Virus record (IMG/VR): IMGVR_UViG_3300020213_000041 | Coordinates: 1 to 49,874 of that record | Source of the DNA: a virus | Length of the DNA: 49,874 nt | Direction: 5' to 3' (one strand) | Part shown: positions 8,512 through 16,251 of the stretch, piece after piece | Numbering within the stretch: position 1 is the stretch's first letter | How the letters are laid out: every line of letters begins with the position of its first letter | Translations under genes and position numbers: made by a program | The notes under the pieces: generated by a model | Told to the model about the DNA's origin: nothing | Databases searched by the model: none | Seen by the model: only the letters and a program-made list of their open reading frames with translations

Positions 8512-9164
8512 TTACCAAATCGATTCAGCGCAAATTGACTAAGTGGGCAAAGGGGGTGGCTATCGCTACCCAGTTAACTAAAGCGGAGCTGCTGCTAGCC
8601 GGGAACTATGTAAAGGCCCAGATCCTGGATCGGACCGCGCGCCACCTGGACGCGGACGGAAAACCGTTTGCGCCCTACTCCACAAAAACCCCTGTCTACT
8701 GGAACCCGTACACGGGGAGCAAGGATGGCACGCAACAGCGTAGGGCGTCCACGCGCATGATAAAGAAACTTGGGGGGTCCGGGAGGACGGGCATTATCCG
8801 CGATGAGCGGGGCAAGTTATTAGGCAGGCGGTCCGGGAACATTATCCGGTTTGAACATTATGCTGCGTTTAAACAGGCACTGGGGCGTAGTGGGGTCGAT
8901 CTGATCGGTCCGCGTGCCCCGCATATGCTCCAAGCTATGACTGTACGCGTCGCTGAAGACGGACGGAGCGTTATCGTAGGCATTTACGATAAGCCTGCGG
9001 CACGGGCGATTGGGCATCAGTACGGCAATCCGAGACGCCGGCTTCCCCAGCGCAAGTTTCTAGGGGCGACTGTAGATGACCGGGAGCATCTTCTGAAGCT
9101 GTTAAGTGCACAGATGCGTGGTAGAATAAGGGCGGTCACGGCGCAACTGCGGTCTTCCCGCTGA
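8508..9164 (+). CDS. Tail completion/virion morphogenesis protein
   Basis: This 218-aa basic protein overlaps the preceding gene by 4 nt. It contains HLDADGKPFAPYS in the first third. Near the end it has HQYGNPRRRLPQRKFLG, a pattern typical of the phage virion morphogenesis family (P2 gpS/Mu gpG type), which finishes the head-tail connector. Position between the minor head protein and tail terminator fits this role. Confidence 0.7.
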   Translation: MITKSIQRKLTKWAKGVAIATQLTKAELLLAGNYVKAQILDRTARHLDADGKPFAPYSTKTPVYWNPYTGSKDGTQQRRASTRMIKKLGGSGRTGIIRDERGKLLGRRSGNIIRFEHYAAFKQALGRSGVDLIGPRAPHMLQAMTVRVAEDGRSVIVGIYDKPAARAIGHQYGNPRRRLPQRKFLGATVDDREHLLKLLSAQMRGRIRAVTAQLRSSR

Positions 9165-9189
9165 CTAACTCTCTAACTCATAGGTATAT

Positions 9190-9690
9190 ATGGCACAAAT
9201 TTCAGCGCGGGCGCGCGCGGCCCTGCTGGGGGCTTTATCCGCCCGCTTCAATCCGTTGCTGTCTGCACTGGCCGGGGACTATGGCGTAGATCCGTTCACA
9301 CTCGATTTTATTTCTGTGCCAAAGTCACAGAACGTTTTCCTGGGCGCTATAGATCCGTCGGACCTGGAAGCGACAACGGTTTACAAACTGCCGGTGCTGG
9401 CTGTCTATACCAGCGCTAGCGTGAATCAGCGCAAACAGCTACCCGCTACCTTCGCGGGCATAGTCCGCATGGGCGCGGATGTGGCTTTGTCTTGGCGGGG
9501 TGGTAGCGCTCAACAGGACTTTGAATCTTTGGGAGACGCTATCGAGGATGTAATGAATCAGATAGCAAATGAGCTAGCCCAGGCGGGCTGGGTAGTGACC
9601 ATGAGTATGGACCGCTCCCCCGTCAAACGCGGACAGCAGAACTGGTACCAACTGCTGCGCTTTTCATTTCTGTTTGAGGTACTCGCATAA
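9190..9690 (+). CDS. Putative tail terminator
   Basis: This 166-aa protein lies between the completion protein and the tail tube. It has an alpha/beta pattern: a long N-terminal helix, then strands such as ATTVYKLPVLAVYTSAS, a helix DFESLGDAIEDVMNQIANEL, and a final strand WYQLLRFSFLFEVLA. Size and order of elements match small tail-terminator proteins that cap the tail tube. No diagnostic motif is known to me for this family, so the call leans on synteny. Confidence 0.58.
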   Translation: MAQISARARAALLGALSARFNPLLSALAGDYGVDPFTLDFISVPKSQNVFLGAIDPSDLEATTVYKLPVLAVYTSASVNQRKQLPATFAGIVRMGADVALSWRGGSAQQDFESLGDAIEDVMNQIANELAQAGWVVTMSMDRSPVKRGQQNWYQLLRFSFLFEVLA

Positions 9691-9700
9691 GAAGGGGGAA

Positions 9701-10021
9701 ATGGTGAAAGACTATCGCTTTGTTGGTTTGGAGTGCAGCATTGGGGGCCGTCAATATGATCGCTTCGGGATGCGCGCCCAGTTTGATCTGTCGCTAGCCC
9801 AGGACGTGCTGTCCGGGGGCGCGTGCTTTATCCCGGATTCGGACTATCTGGCACTGGGTATCAGCGACGCGGACGCCCAGCGCTACGGCTACGCGGGCGG
9901 GTTCCCGGAACCGCCGCAAACCTTCCGCAATGCGCGGGCCGCAGCCCAGGCGCGGGCGCGGGAATTGATGTCTGACATAACGTTGCTGCATGCGTATCAT
10001 GACGCGGCGCAGCAGGCTTAA
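9701..10021 (+). CDS. Small tail-region protein, unknown
   Basis: The ATG at 9701 follows GAAGGGGGAA, a strong ribosome site, and gives 106 aa. The frame is open a little farther upstream, overlapping the previous gene, but that start lacks a ribosome site. The protein has a beta-rich first half and an Ala-rich C-terminal helix (NARAAAQARARELMSD). No family was recognised. Confidence 0.65.
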   Translation: MVKDYRFVGLECSIGGRQYDRFGMRAQFDLSLAQDVLSGGACFIPDSDYLALGISDADAQRYGYAGGFPEPPQTFRNARAAAQARARELMSDITLLHAYHDAAQQA

Positions 10022-10033
10022 AGGAATCAACAA

Positions 10034-11095
10034 ATGAGTTATGCGCTAGCACGTCTTGAACGTATTTATCTGCAAATTCAATCTGCCTTCGGTACCGTGC
10101 CTAACAGTACGGGCACCGCGACGGTTGGCAACTCTAACGCCTGCCGCTTCATGCGGGCTACGTTAGAAAACATGGTGGCCCCGATCACACGGCCCGATAA
10201 GACAGGCACTCTGTCCCGGACGCAGGGCGGTAAGGGCCGGACTCATGGTAGTTGGTCCGTCGAAATGTCCCTAGCACCTAACGGCGTCGCGGGCGTCAAG
10301 CCGGATTCTGACCCGATCATTCAATCGGTGTTTGGCGCAGCCGGGGCCGTGACCACGGCAACGGCGGGTAACGGCTTTCCGTCCGGCACAGGTGTTGTGG
10401 ACGGCGCAGCGGCCTACAAGTACACGCTTAACGATGCGATTATCCCGTTCGCGTTCTGGGACTTTCGCCAGCCCAGCACGATTGACCAGCGGTTAGGAGT
10501 GGGATGCGTTCCCACTCGCATGACCTTCAATCTAGGGCAGGACGGCGCGTCAACCACCACGGCGGAAGGCGAATGCATGGGTGTGCTGTCGTCCAATCAG
10601 TTCGTCTCGACTGACGCGCAACTGAGGGCCGGTCTGACCGCGTTTCCCGTCGAACCGGCATCCCCTGTTACCAATGGTGGACTGGTGCCTGGATTCGTGG
10701 GTAAGGCGATTATCAACGGTACCGAAATGCTTACGCTGCGGAACGCCAGCATTGAAATTGCGGCGGGCGGGACGGTCGTGAAAGATACGTTCGGCTACTA
10801 TCGGCCTGTTGACGCTGAACGCGATGCCAGGGTGGTCAGTAATCGCTTCAGCCTCTATGAGGACGACACAGCGGCGTTCATCACGCTGGAAGCCGCAGCA
10901 CTGGCCCAGACGGCCATTGATACGGTGTATGTGTGCGGCACGGTGCCGGGCAGCATGGTTGTCCTGCATTGCAAGGGCGTCCAGGTGCAGGCCCCGAAGC
11001 GTGAGGAAGAACGCCGCTTTACGGCGTCATTCAGCGGCGAAGCCAGCGCTTCCACGCTGGCCCTGCGCGATGAGCTCACACTCTGGTTCGTCTAA
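10034..11095 (+). CDS. Major tail tube protein
   Basis: This 353-aa protein precedes the tail chaperone and tape measure genes, the fixed position of the tail tube. Its N-terminus (MSYALARLERIYLQIQSAFG) and the region KGRTHGSWSVEMSLAPNG resemble siphovirus tail-tube proteins with a beta-sandwich fold. The second half (about residues 215-350) looks like an added beta domain that could decorate the tube. It is preceded by AAAGGAATCAACAA. Confidence 0.75.
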   Translation: MSYALARLERIYLQIQSAFGTVPNSTGTATVGNSNACRFMRATLENMVAPITRPDKTGTLSRTQGGKGRTHGSWSVEMSLAPNGVAGVKPDSDPIIQSVFGAAGAVTTATAGNGFPSGTGVVDGAAAYKYTLNDAIIPFAFWDFRQPSTIDQRLGVGCVPTRMTFNLGQDGASTTTAEGECMGVLSSNQFVSTDAQLRAGLTAFPVEPASPVTNGGLVPGFVGKAIINGTEMLTLRNASIEIAAGGTVVKDTFGYYRPVDAERDARVVSNRFSLYEDDTAAFITLEAAALAQTAIDTVYVCGTVPGSMVVLHCKGVQVQAPKREEERRFTASFSGEASASTLALRDELTLWFV

Positions 11096-11116
11096 CCGCG
11101 CGTCCGTTTTGTCATC

Positions 11117-11140
11117 GGGCTGGCTTCGGTCAGCCCTTTG
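11117..11140 (+). terminator. UUCG-capped hairpin after tail tube gene
   Basis: GGGCTG (11117-11122) pairs with CAGCCC (11131-11136), and the pairing continues through to a C(UUCG)G tetraloop. It is followed by TTTGCTATT. This very stable hairpin is probably an attenuator or partial terminator that lowers expression of the chaperone relative to the abundant tube protein. A run of ten C residues (11146-11155) follows. Confidence 0.6.
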
Positions 11141-11180
11141 CTATTCCCCCCCCCCAACCTTTCCACTAAGGAGCCTTCCG

Positions 11181-11753
11181 GTGTATACCTACCGTCCTAC
11201 AATTACTTTTGAGTCCCAAGTCTTCCCAGGCGTCAGTTTCACGCTACGCAAGATGAGCGAAGCGAGACGCGCTGAGTTTACCCTTGCTACATCTGATATG
11301 CAATCCCGGCTGTTAGCACTGACGCGCGAATCCAGCGCTTTGTTGGAGTCCCTACCGCAGGGCGCGGAAGTTATCGCGCCGGACGCAGCTGCTACCATCG
11401 AAGACCTGCACGTGAAAGTTACATCCTTAATCGCCCAGGAACTGAACCCCGCTTATGTTCGCTGGGGCCTGAAGTGCATCGCGGGCCTGGACCTGGAAGA
11501 CGATGAAGGCAACAGCGCCGCATTGACTACGGCGGAAGCGCTGATAGCGGACGGCCCACCTGAACTATTCGCAGAGATATGCGGGGCCGTTCGGTCTGCG
11601 TCCAGCATGACCGAAGCCGAACTAAAAAACTTCGTGCTGCCTACCATTTTTGGCGTACAGACGGCTGGCAGCGCCCCGAATTCGAGTGCGCTGAATGTCA
11701 GCGACGCGGGTACTTCCGAAGCCGGAACTGTAGCCGATACTTCCCCGATCTAG
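11181..11753 (+). CDS. Tail assembly chaperone, short form (G)
   Basis: A GTG start at 11181, preceded by AAGGAG, gives 191 aa. The protein begins with a strand region and the pattern LRKMSEARRAEF, followed by a helical body. It is the shorter product of the tail chaperone pair that coats the tape measure protein during tail assembly. Codons 148-150 contain the slippery sequence A AAA AAC (11624-11630) in correct phase for a -1 frameshift into the next frame. The upstream part of the open frame overlaps the tail tube gene and is not coding. Confidence 0.82.
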   Translation: MYTYRPTITFESQVFPGVSFTLRKMSEARRAEFTLATSDMQSRLLALTRESSALLESLPQGAEVIAPDAAATIEDLHVKVTSLIAQELNPAYVRWGLKCIAGLDLEDDEGNSAALTTAEALIADGPPELFAEICGAVRSASSMTEAELKNFVLPTIFGVQTAGSAPNSSALNVSDAGTSEAGTVADTSPI

Positions 11754-12058
11754 TTACGCCGGGGGACAGGTCGCGAGGCTGGGTCCCGCCTTACCGGACA
11801 GGCAAAGGGACACCTTATCAGGGCCTGGACTGCACGCTGAACGAATGCCCTGTATCGGCAATAACCCCTGTTTCACGGGAACTGGTACAGATCTATGCAA
11901 GGTCCTTGCAGATGCACAAATCGCAGGGTGCTTCCCTGTACGGTCCGTCGATGCGGGACTGGCCGTCTCGCACGGTGGACGCTTTTACTTGTCTGGAGTC
12001 AGCGCGCGTCCTGACGGATAACGCGCAATCACGGGCAGAACATGACGATAGTAGGTAA
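11181..12058 (+). CDS. Tail chaperone, -1 frameshift product (GT)
   Basis: Ribosomes slipping back one base at A AAA AAC (11624-11630) continue in the frame that ends at 12058, giving a G-T fusion of about 292 aa. The T part reads LRAAYHFWRTDGW just after the shift. It then has a Cys pair region (FECAECQRRG) and the segment LNECPVSAITPVSRELVQIY, resembling T-type extensions in other siphoviruses. It ends 3 nt before the tape measure start. The T frame has no convincing start of its own, which supports frameshifting. Coordinates span both frames. Confidence 0.82.
11624..11630 (+). promoter_or_regulatory. Slippery heptamer A AAA AAC (-1 frameshift)
   Basis: In the chaperone frame the codons are CTA AAA AAC, so the heptamer A AAA AAC is in the X XXY YYZ phase used for -1 frameshifting in many phage tail chaperone genes. 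The downstream -1 frame stays open for 143 codons. Confidence 0.88.
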
Positions 12059-12061
12059 TCT

Positions 12062-15049
12062 GTGGTAGAACGGGATAGCCTAGAGCTCCTAATCGAAATA
12101 CAAACGAAGGGTCATGAACTGCTGGCTGCGCTGGCGCGGTCAACTAAGCAGGTAGAAGACGCACAGAAAGGTGCGACAGCTGCTGGTAAAGGACTAGAAC
12201 AGCAGACGGTCCGCACTGGCGAGTCAATGCAGGGAGCGGTCCTGCGCGCCCAGCTACTCGCTAGCAGCATTATAGCCGTAGCACGGGCCGTGAAGGAGTA
12301 CAGCGTGGGCGCCGCGCTATACGCGGCGCGTACAGAGCAAATCGCGGCTGTGATGGATAATCTAGCCCGTGTCAACGGCATGAACGTCCAATCCGTCAGG
12401 CAGGTTGCGGATGGCATCAAGCAACTGGGTATCACTACTCAGGAAAGCCGGAACGTCATTAACCTGATGATCAGTGCCCAGTTGGACCTTAGTAAGGCCC
12501 TGGATTTGACGCGGATGGCGCAGAACGCCGCAAAAGTGGAAGGCATATTGTCTTCGGACGCCCTGCGAAAAATGGTGTACGCTATTAGTTCGGCCCAGCC
12601 GGAAATGCTGCGCACGCTGGGTATTCAGGTGTCTTTCGAGAACGCATATATCGCGGGTGCGAAGGCTTTAGGGAAGAGCACGGTAGCCCTAACAGAAGCA
12701 GAAAAAACGCATATTCGTCTTAATGCGGTGCTGGCCAGGTCGCCACTGATTGACGGCAGCTATATTATGTCGCTGACCACCAGCCTGGGCCAGATGCGGT
12801 CCCTACAACGTTACACCGATGACCTGAAGAACAGCTTAGGGCAGGGCCTGCAGCCTGCGCTGTTTGACATTATCAGCGCCATGGAGCGTCTGACCAAATA
12901 CGCTCAGTCAAATATCGAGTCATTCCAAAGCATGACAGCGGGCGTCGCCGCGCTAGGCGTCGCGGGCGCGGTCTTTGCCTCTACCCCGTTCTTACCCACG
13001 CCCGCGCGGGCTGGAGCCGCTGCCATTGCGGGCGGGGCCACATACGTATTCCTGGACCAGGACCCGGTGCAAGCGTCAGTAGATAAGTTCCAGGGCGCAA
13101 TGCAGAAGCTGGAAGACCAGCGCCACGTAATGTCCCAGCAGCTAGTACTGGGGCTAATCAATGACAAAGACTTCGCTACGTTCAGTGGCCAGTTACCCGC
13201 CTTCCGCGAACTGTTGCGGGCGCGATTCATTGAAGAGAACGCGGCTCTGTATAAGCAGCGCTGGGAGAAGTTCTCAACAATGAAGCCCCCGGGGACCGGG
13301 GCAAATGTCGCAAAGCTACTCTTAGGGGATTTAGGAGTAGGCATCGGTGCCGGGTACGAACAGGCAAAGCGCGACGCACAGATACCTGACAGCTTCGATC
13401 TGGGCGCCGGGGTAAAGGTCAGCCGCGAAGACCTGCTGGCCGTGATGGGCGGTAAGGCGGTCCAGTTTGATGCGGCGGGTTTAAGAGCGAATAATCCCGC
13501 AATGGCTACCACACCCAGCACAACTGGCGGGACGGGGGCAAAGGCCCAGCAGGTCAAAGACCACGTTGACCGGCTGATAGCCCGGCTGCAGGCTTACGGT
13601 CTGACTGAGCTACAGAAGTTCGAGGTAGACATAAATGCCGAATTGGCGCGCCTTGATCACGACGGGGCCACCCCACAGCAGCTACGTCGGGTCCGTAACG
13701 TGGCCAGCGGCGCGAGGATAGACCGCTTCTTACCGGGCACGCGCAACCCCCTGGACATGGCCGGGCTATCACAGGTACAGCTTGCCGGGCAGCTACCGGT
13801 TCAGGCGACATCGGTATCCGTCAACGGAGGTGCGGCTGAATCCGGCATAGCCACCTTCCGCGAACGGTCCGTATTGGCTTTACGTCAGTCCGTGGCCCAT
13901 CAGGAACAGATAGTGCGGCTGATGGCCGGGCCTGGTGGTGAGGTATCCGCAATCAATACAATCACAGCCCTGCGGATCGACGCGGCGAAGCAGGAATACC
14001 AGATCACGCGGGACCGGGCAGAATTTGAAGCGTCACAGCATCAGATTCAGCGGGACCGGGTGTTACAGCTTGCCCAGCTACAGCACGCGGAACTGGAGCG
14101 GTATAAGCAGGCCGCTGGAAGTATCTACGATGCCATGGTCACAAAAGGGATATCCGGTATCGGGGACTTTCTGAAGGGTCAGATTCATGTTGTGGGCCGG
14201 ACGGCATTTGTCAATCTTGCCGGGGAAGCGCTGCGGACGGGTAAGGACGCCTTGAATCTGGGTGCTATGGTTCCGGGTCAGGTAGGTAAAGACGGCAAGC
14301 TAACGGGCATTGGGCGGGTGCTGGCAGGTACTCCGTTGGGAGTTGACCAGACGAAGCTGGCAATGGAACAGAACAACGCGGAAACGAGGCTGAACACCCA
14401 GGCGGTACGCGAGAACACAGCATCGCAGCGCGGGTCTGGCGGTGCCGGGGGTAGCGCTGACCTAGCACAGACCGCAGGCGACGCGCTGGAAGCGGGCGGG
14501 GCGAAGCTGGCGGGCAAATTACAGCGGGTACTGACCAGTACGCTAGCTATCGGCGCAGGCGCTTACGGTGTTGCGTCAGGCGTGCAGCAGGGTGGCGTCC
14601 GAGGCGCACTGAACGGCGCGGCGGGCGCGGCGGGTATGGCCTCGGGACTGATAGGGTCCGGCTTGTTCGGTGCATCAGCAGCCGCGGGGCCGTACGGTGC
14701 GATTTTCGCAGGCGCGGCCCTGGGTCTGACCATGTTAGCCGGTATGTTTAAACAGTCTAAAGCGGACTTTGACGAAAAACAGACGGACACCCTGAACCGT
14801 AACAGATACGATGCACCCACGGCGTCTAACCGGGTGACTGACATCAGCGGTAGCGCGGTTGATTACGACTATACGGGGCGTTTGCGGTCGGTGAATGACC
14901 GGCCTACAGTTGTCCAGTTTCACGTAAACGCGATGGACGCGAAGTCATTCCTGGACCGGTCCGGGGACATTGCGGACGCATTGCACAAAGAATTACGGCT
15001 GGGTAACCGGGTGAGCCTGGATATTCAGCAGGCAATTCTGGGGGCATGA
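12062..15049 (+). CDS. Tape measure protein
   Basis: At 995 aa it is a long helical protein that sets tail length. The first 100 residues form coiled coil (LLAALARSTKQVEDAQKG). There are hydrophobic segments at about 290-330 and a Gly/Ala-rich membrane-like block at about residues 820-900 (GAAGMASGLIGSGLFGASAA). It starts with GTG just after the chaperone fusion and is followed by the tail-tip genes. If standard scaling of about 1.5 A per residue applies, the tail would be around 150 nm; this is an estimate. Large antisense open frames inside it are by-products of high GC content. Confidence 0.93.
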   Translation: MVERDSLELLIEIQTKGHELLAALARSTKQVEDAQKGATAAGKGLEQQTVRTGESMQGAVLRAQLLASSIIAVARAVKEYSVGAALYAARTEQIAAVMDNLARVNGMNVQSVRQVADGIKQLGITTQESRNVINLMISAQLDLSKALDLTRMAQNAAKVEGILSSDALRKMVYAISSAQPEMLRTLGIQVSFENAYIAGAKALGKSTVALTEAEKTHIRLNAVLARSPLIDGSYIMSLTTSLGQMRSLQRYTDDLKNSLGQGLQPALFDIISAMERLTKYAQSNIESFQSMTAGVAALGVAGAVFASTPFLPTPARAGAAAIAGGATYVFLDQDPVQASVDKFQGAMQKLEDQRHVMSQQLVLGLINDKDFATFSGQLPAFRELLRARFIEENAALYKQRWEKFSTMKPPGTGANVAKLLLGDLGVGIGAGYEQAKRDAQIPDSFDLGAGVKVSREDLLAVMGGKAVQFDAAGLRANNPAMATTPSTTGGTGAKAQQVKDHVDRLIARLQAYGLTELQKFEVDINAELARLDHDGATPQQLRRVRNVASGARIDRFLPGTRNPLDMAGLSQVQLAGQLPVQATSVSVNGGAAESGIATFRERSVLALRQSVAHQEQIVRLMAGPGGEVSAINTITALRIDAAKQEYQITRDRAEFEASQHQIQRDRVLQLAQLQHAELERYKQAAGSIYDAMVTKGISGIGDFLKGQIHVVGRTAFVNLAGEALRTGKDALNLGAMVPGQVGKDGKLTGIGRVLAGTPLGVDQTKLAMEQNNAETRLNTQAVRENTASQRGSGGAGGSADLAQTAGDALEAGGAKLAGKLQRVLTSTLAIGAGAYGVASGVQQGGVRGALNGAAGAAGMASGLIGSGLFGASAAAGPYGAIFAGAALGLTMLAGMFKQSKADFDEKQTDTLNRNRYDAPTASNRVTDISGSAVDYDYTGRLRSVNDRPTVVQFHVNAMDAKSFLDRSGDIADALHKELRLGNRVSLDIQQAILGA

Positions 15050-15050
15050 T

Positions 15051-15404
15051 ATGGCATCTTTTCCGCCATTGCGCAGCGGGGTAGTGGGTATGTACCCCGC
15101 TACCCTGGGTCTGGCATATCGTACTGAGATCGTCCAGTTCGTGAATGACACAGAGCAACGCTGGGCGACGCGGCCCGCGCTGGGCGACTTTGAGTTAACT
15201 TTTACCGATCTGAACGGCTATGATTTATCCATCTTACGGGACTTTTTCAGGTCCACTAAAGGCGCGTTTGATGCTACCTGGACTATGGACATAGGCGCGT
15301 ATCACTGGCCGAACTGTTACTTTACCCAGGACGACTTTACGGCGATAGAAGATAAGCCGGAACGTTACACAGTCATGCTGAAAGGCAGACAGGTACGCTC
15401 ATAA
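15051..15404 (+). CDS. Minor tail protein, distal tail-like
   Basis: This 117-aa beta-rich protein begins 1 nt after the tape measure gene. The pattern ALGDFELTFTDLNGYDLSIL followed by FFRSTKGAFDATWTMD resembles the N-terminal domain found in tail-tip proteins of the DUF2460 type, in which a strip of protein connects tube and hub. The next gene has a longer, related-looking segment (SELLTLRLFYESMKGRYGEF), so the two may be paralogues. Confidence 0.65.
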   Translation: MASFPPLRSGVVGMYPATLGLAYRTEIVQFVNDTEQRWATRPALGDFELTFTDLNGYDLSILRDFFRSTKGAFDATWTMDIGAYHWPNCYFTQDDFTAIEDKPERYTVMLKGRQVRS

Positions 15405-15405
15405 T

Positions 15406-16251
15406 ATGCCTACTCCTTACTTCCCGCAGCTTAACGCGGCGGGCTTGATAACCCAGCGGCCCTACCGGACCGGGCTGCAGTACAGTACGTCAACCATAGA
15501 TATGCCATGCGGTCAGAGGCAGGCGTGGGGATGGCGCGGTATGGGCCTGTCCGGCTTCCCGGCTGGCCCCCTGGGCCGGTGGGAGCTACAGTATCCCGCA
15601 ATCAATGATTCAGAACTGTTGACGCTGCGCCTCTTCTACGAGTCGATGAAGGGCCGCTACGGTGAGTTCACCTACCTTGACCCCGCGGGGAACTTGGTAC
15701 CGGCATCTGAAGACTTCACGGACACATCCTGGACGCGTCAGACGCTGTTATCGGACGGTCTGAGCATTGACCCGTTCGGCGGGGTCCGGGCCCAGTACTG
15801 GACAGGTGATGCTGCTGACAGTATGCTCTGGTCAACCGTGCTACCAGATGGGGGCGCGTCAGGCTATGTATTGTGTGGGTCCGTGTGGGCGAAGGCTCAC
15901 AGCGCGGGCCAGCAGCTAGCAATAGGCTTTGTTGATTACGCCTTCGGACTGCTGGGGCATACGGTTCATGCACTTCCCCAAGCCGTATGGGTGCGCATTC
16001 AGCACACAATTACGCTAGCCAGCTCTAGCGATATCCGCTTGCGCATCGGGGGCGTAGGGACATGGGGGACTACCAGCGTGTCTCTATTCGGGGCGCAATG
16101 TGTCCCGATGCCAGGCCCAGGCGGGTATGCGCGCACCCCAGGCGCGCCAGGCCTGGCATCGCGATGCCGATTCGATAGCGACATTTTTGCCCCTAAGTAC
16201 TTGGGGCCAAATCAGCATTCTTTGACCCTGCCAATTGTGGAGACTTACTAA
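15406..16251 (+). CDS. Tail-tip protein with beta-sandwich extension
   Basis: This 281-aa protein has an N-terminal part like the previous gene: ELQYPAINDSELLTLRLFYE and SMKGRYGEFTYLDPAGN parallel the spacing FELTFTDLNGYDLSILRDFF and STKGAFDATW. After about residue 105 comes a carbohydrate-binding-like beta-sandwich (VLCGSVWAKAHSAGQQLAI, then VWVRIQHTITLASSSDIRLR). It probably sits at the tail tip, and the extension may contact the host surface. The stop overlaps the start of the next gene. Confidence 0.65.
   Translation: MPTPYFPQLNAAGLITQRPYRTGLQYSTSTIDMPCGQRQAWGWRGMGLSGFPAGPLGRWELQYPAINDSELLTLRLFYESMKGRYGEFTYLDPAGNLVPASEDFTDTSWTRQTLLSDGLSIDPFGGVRAQYWTGDAADSMLWSTVLPDGGASGYVLCGSVWAKAHSAGQQLAIGFVDYAFGLLGHTVHALPQAVWVRIQHTITLASSSDIRLRIGGVGTWGTTSVSLFGAQCVPMPGPGGYARTPGAPGLASRCRFDSDIFAPKYLGPNQHSLTLPIVETY

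Noticed and set aside
11579-12058. Stand-alone gene in the second chaperone frame
   Set aside because: No proper start or ribosome site; the in-phase slippery site explains it as a frameshift extension.
12904-13557. 217-aa antisense ORF inside the tape measure gene
   Set aside because: It is Ser/Pro/Ala-rich, lies fully antisense to a strongly supported gene and has no ribosome site.
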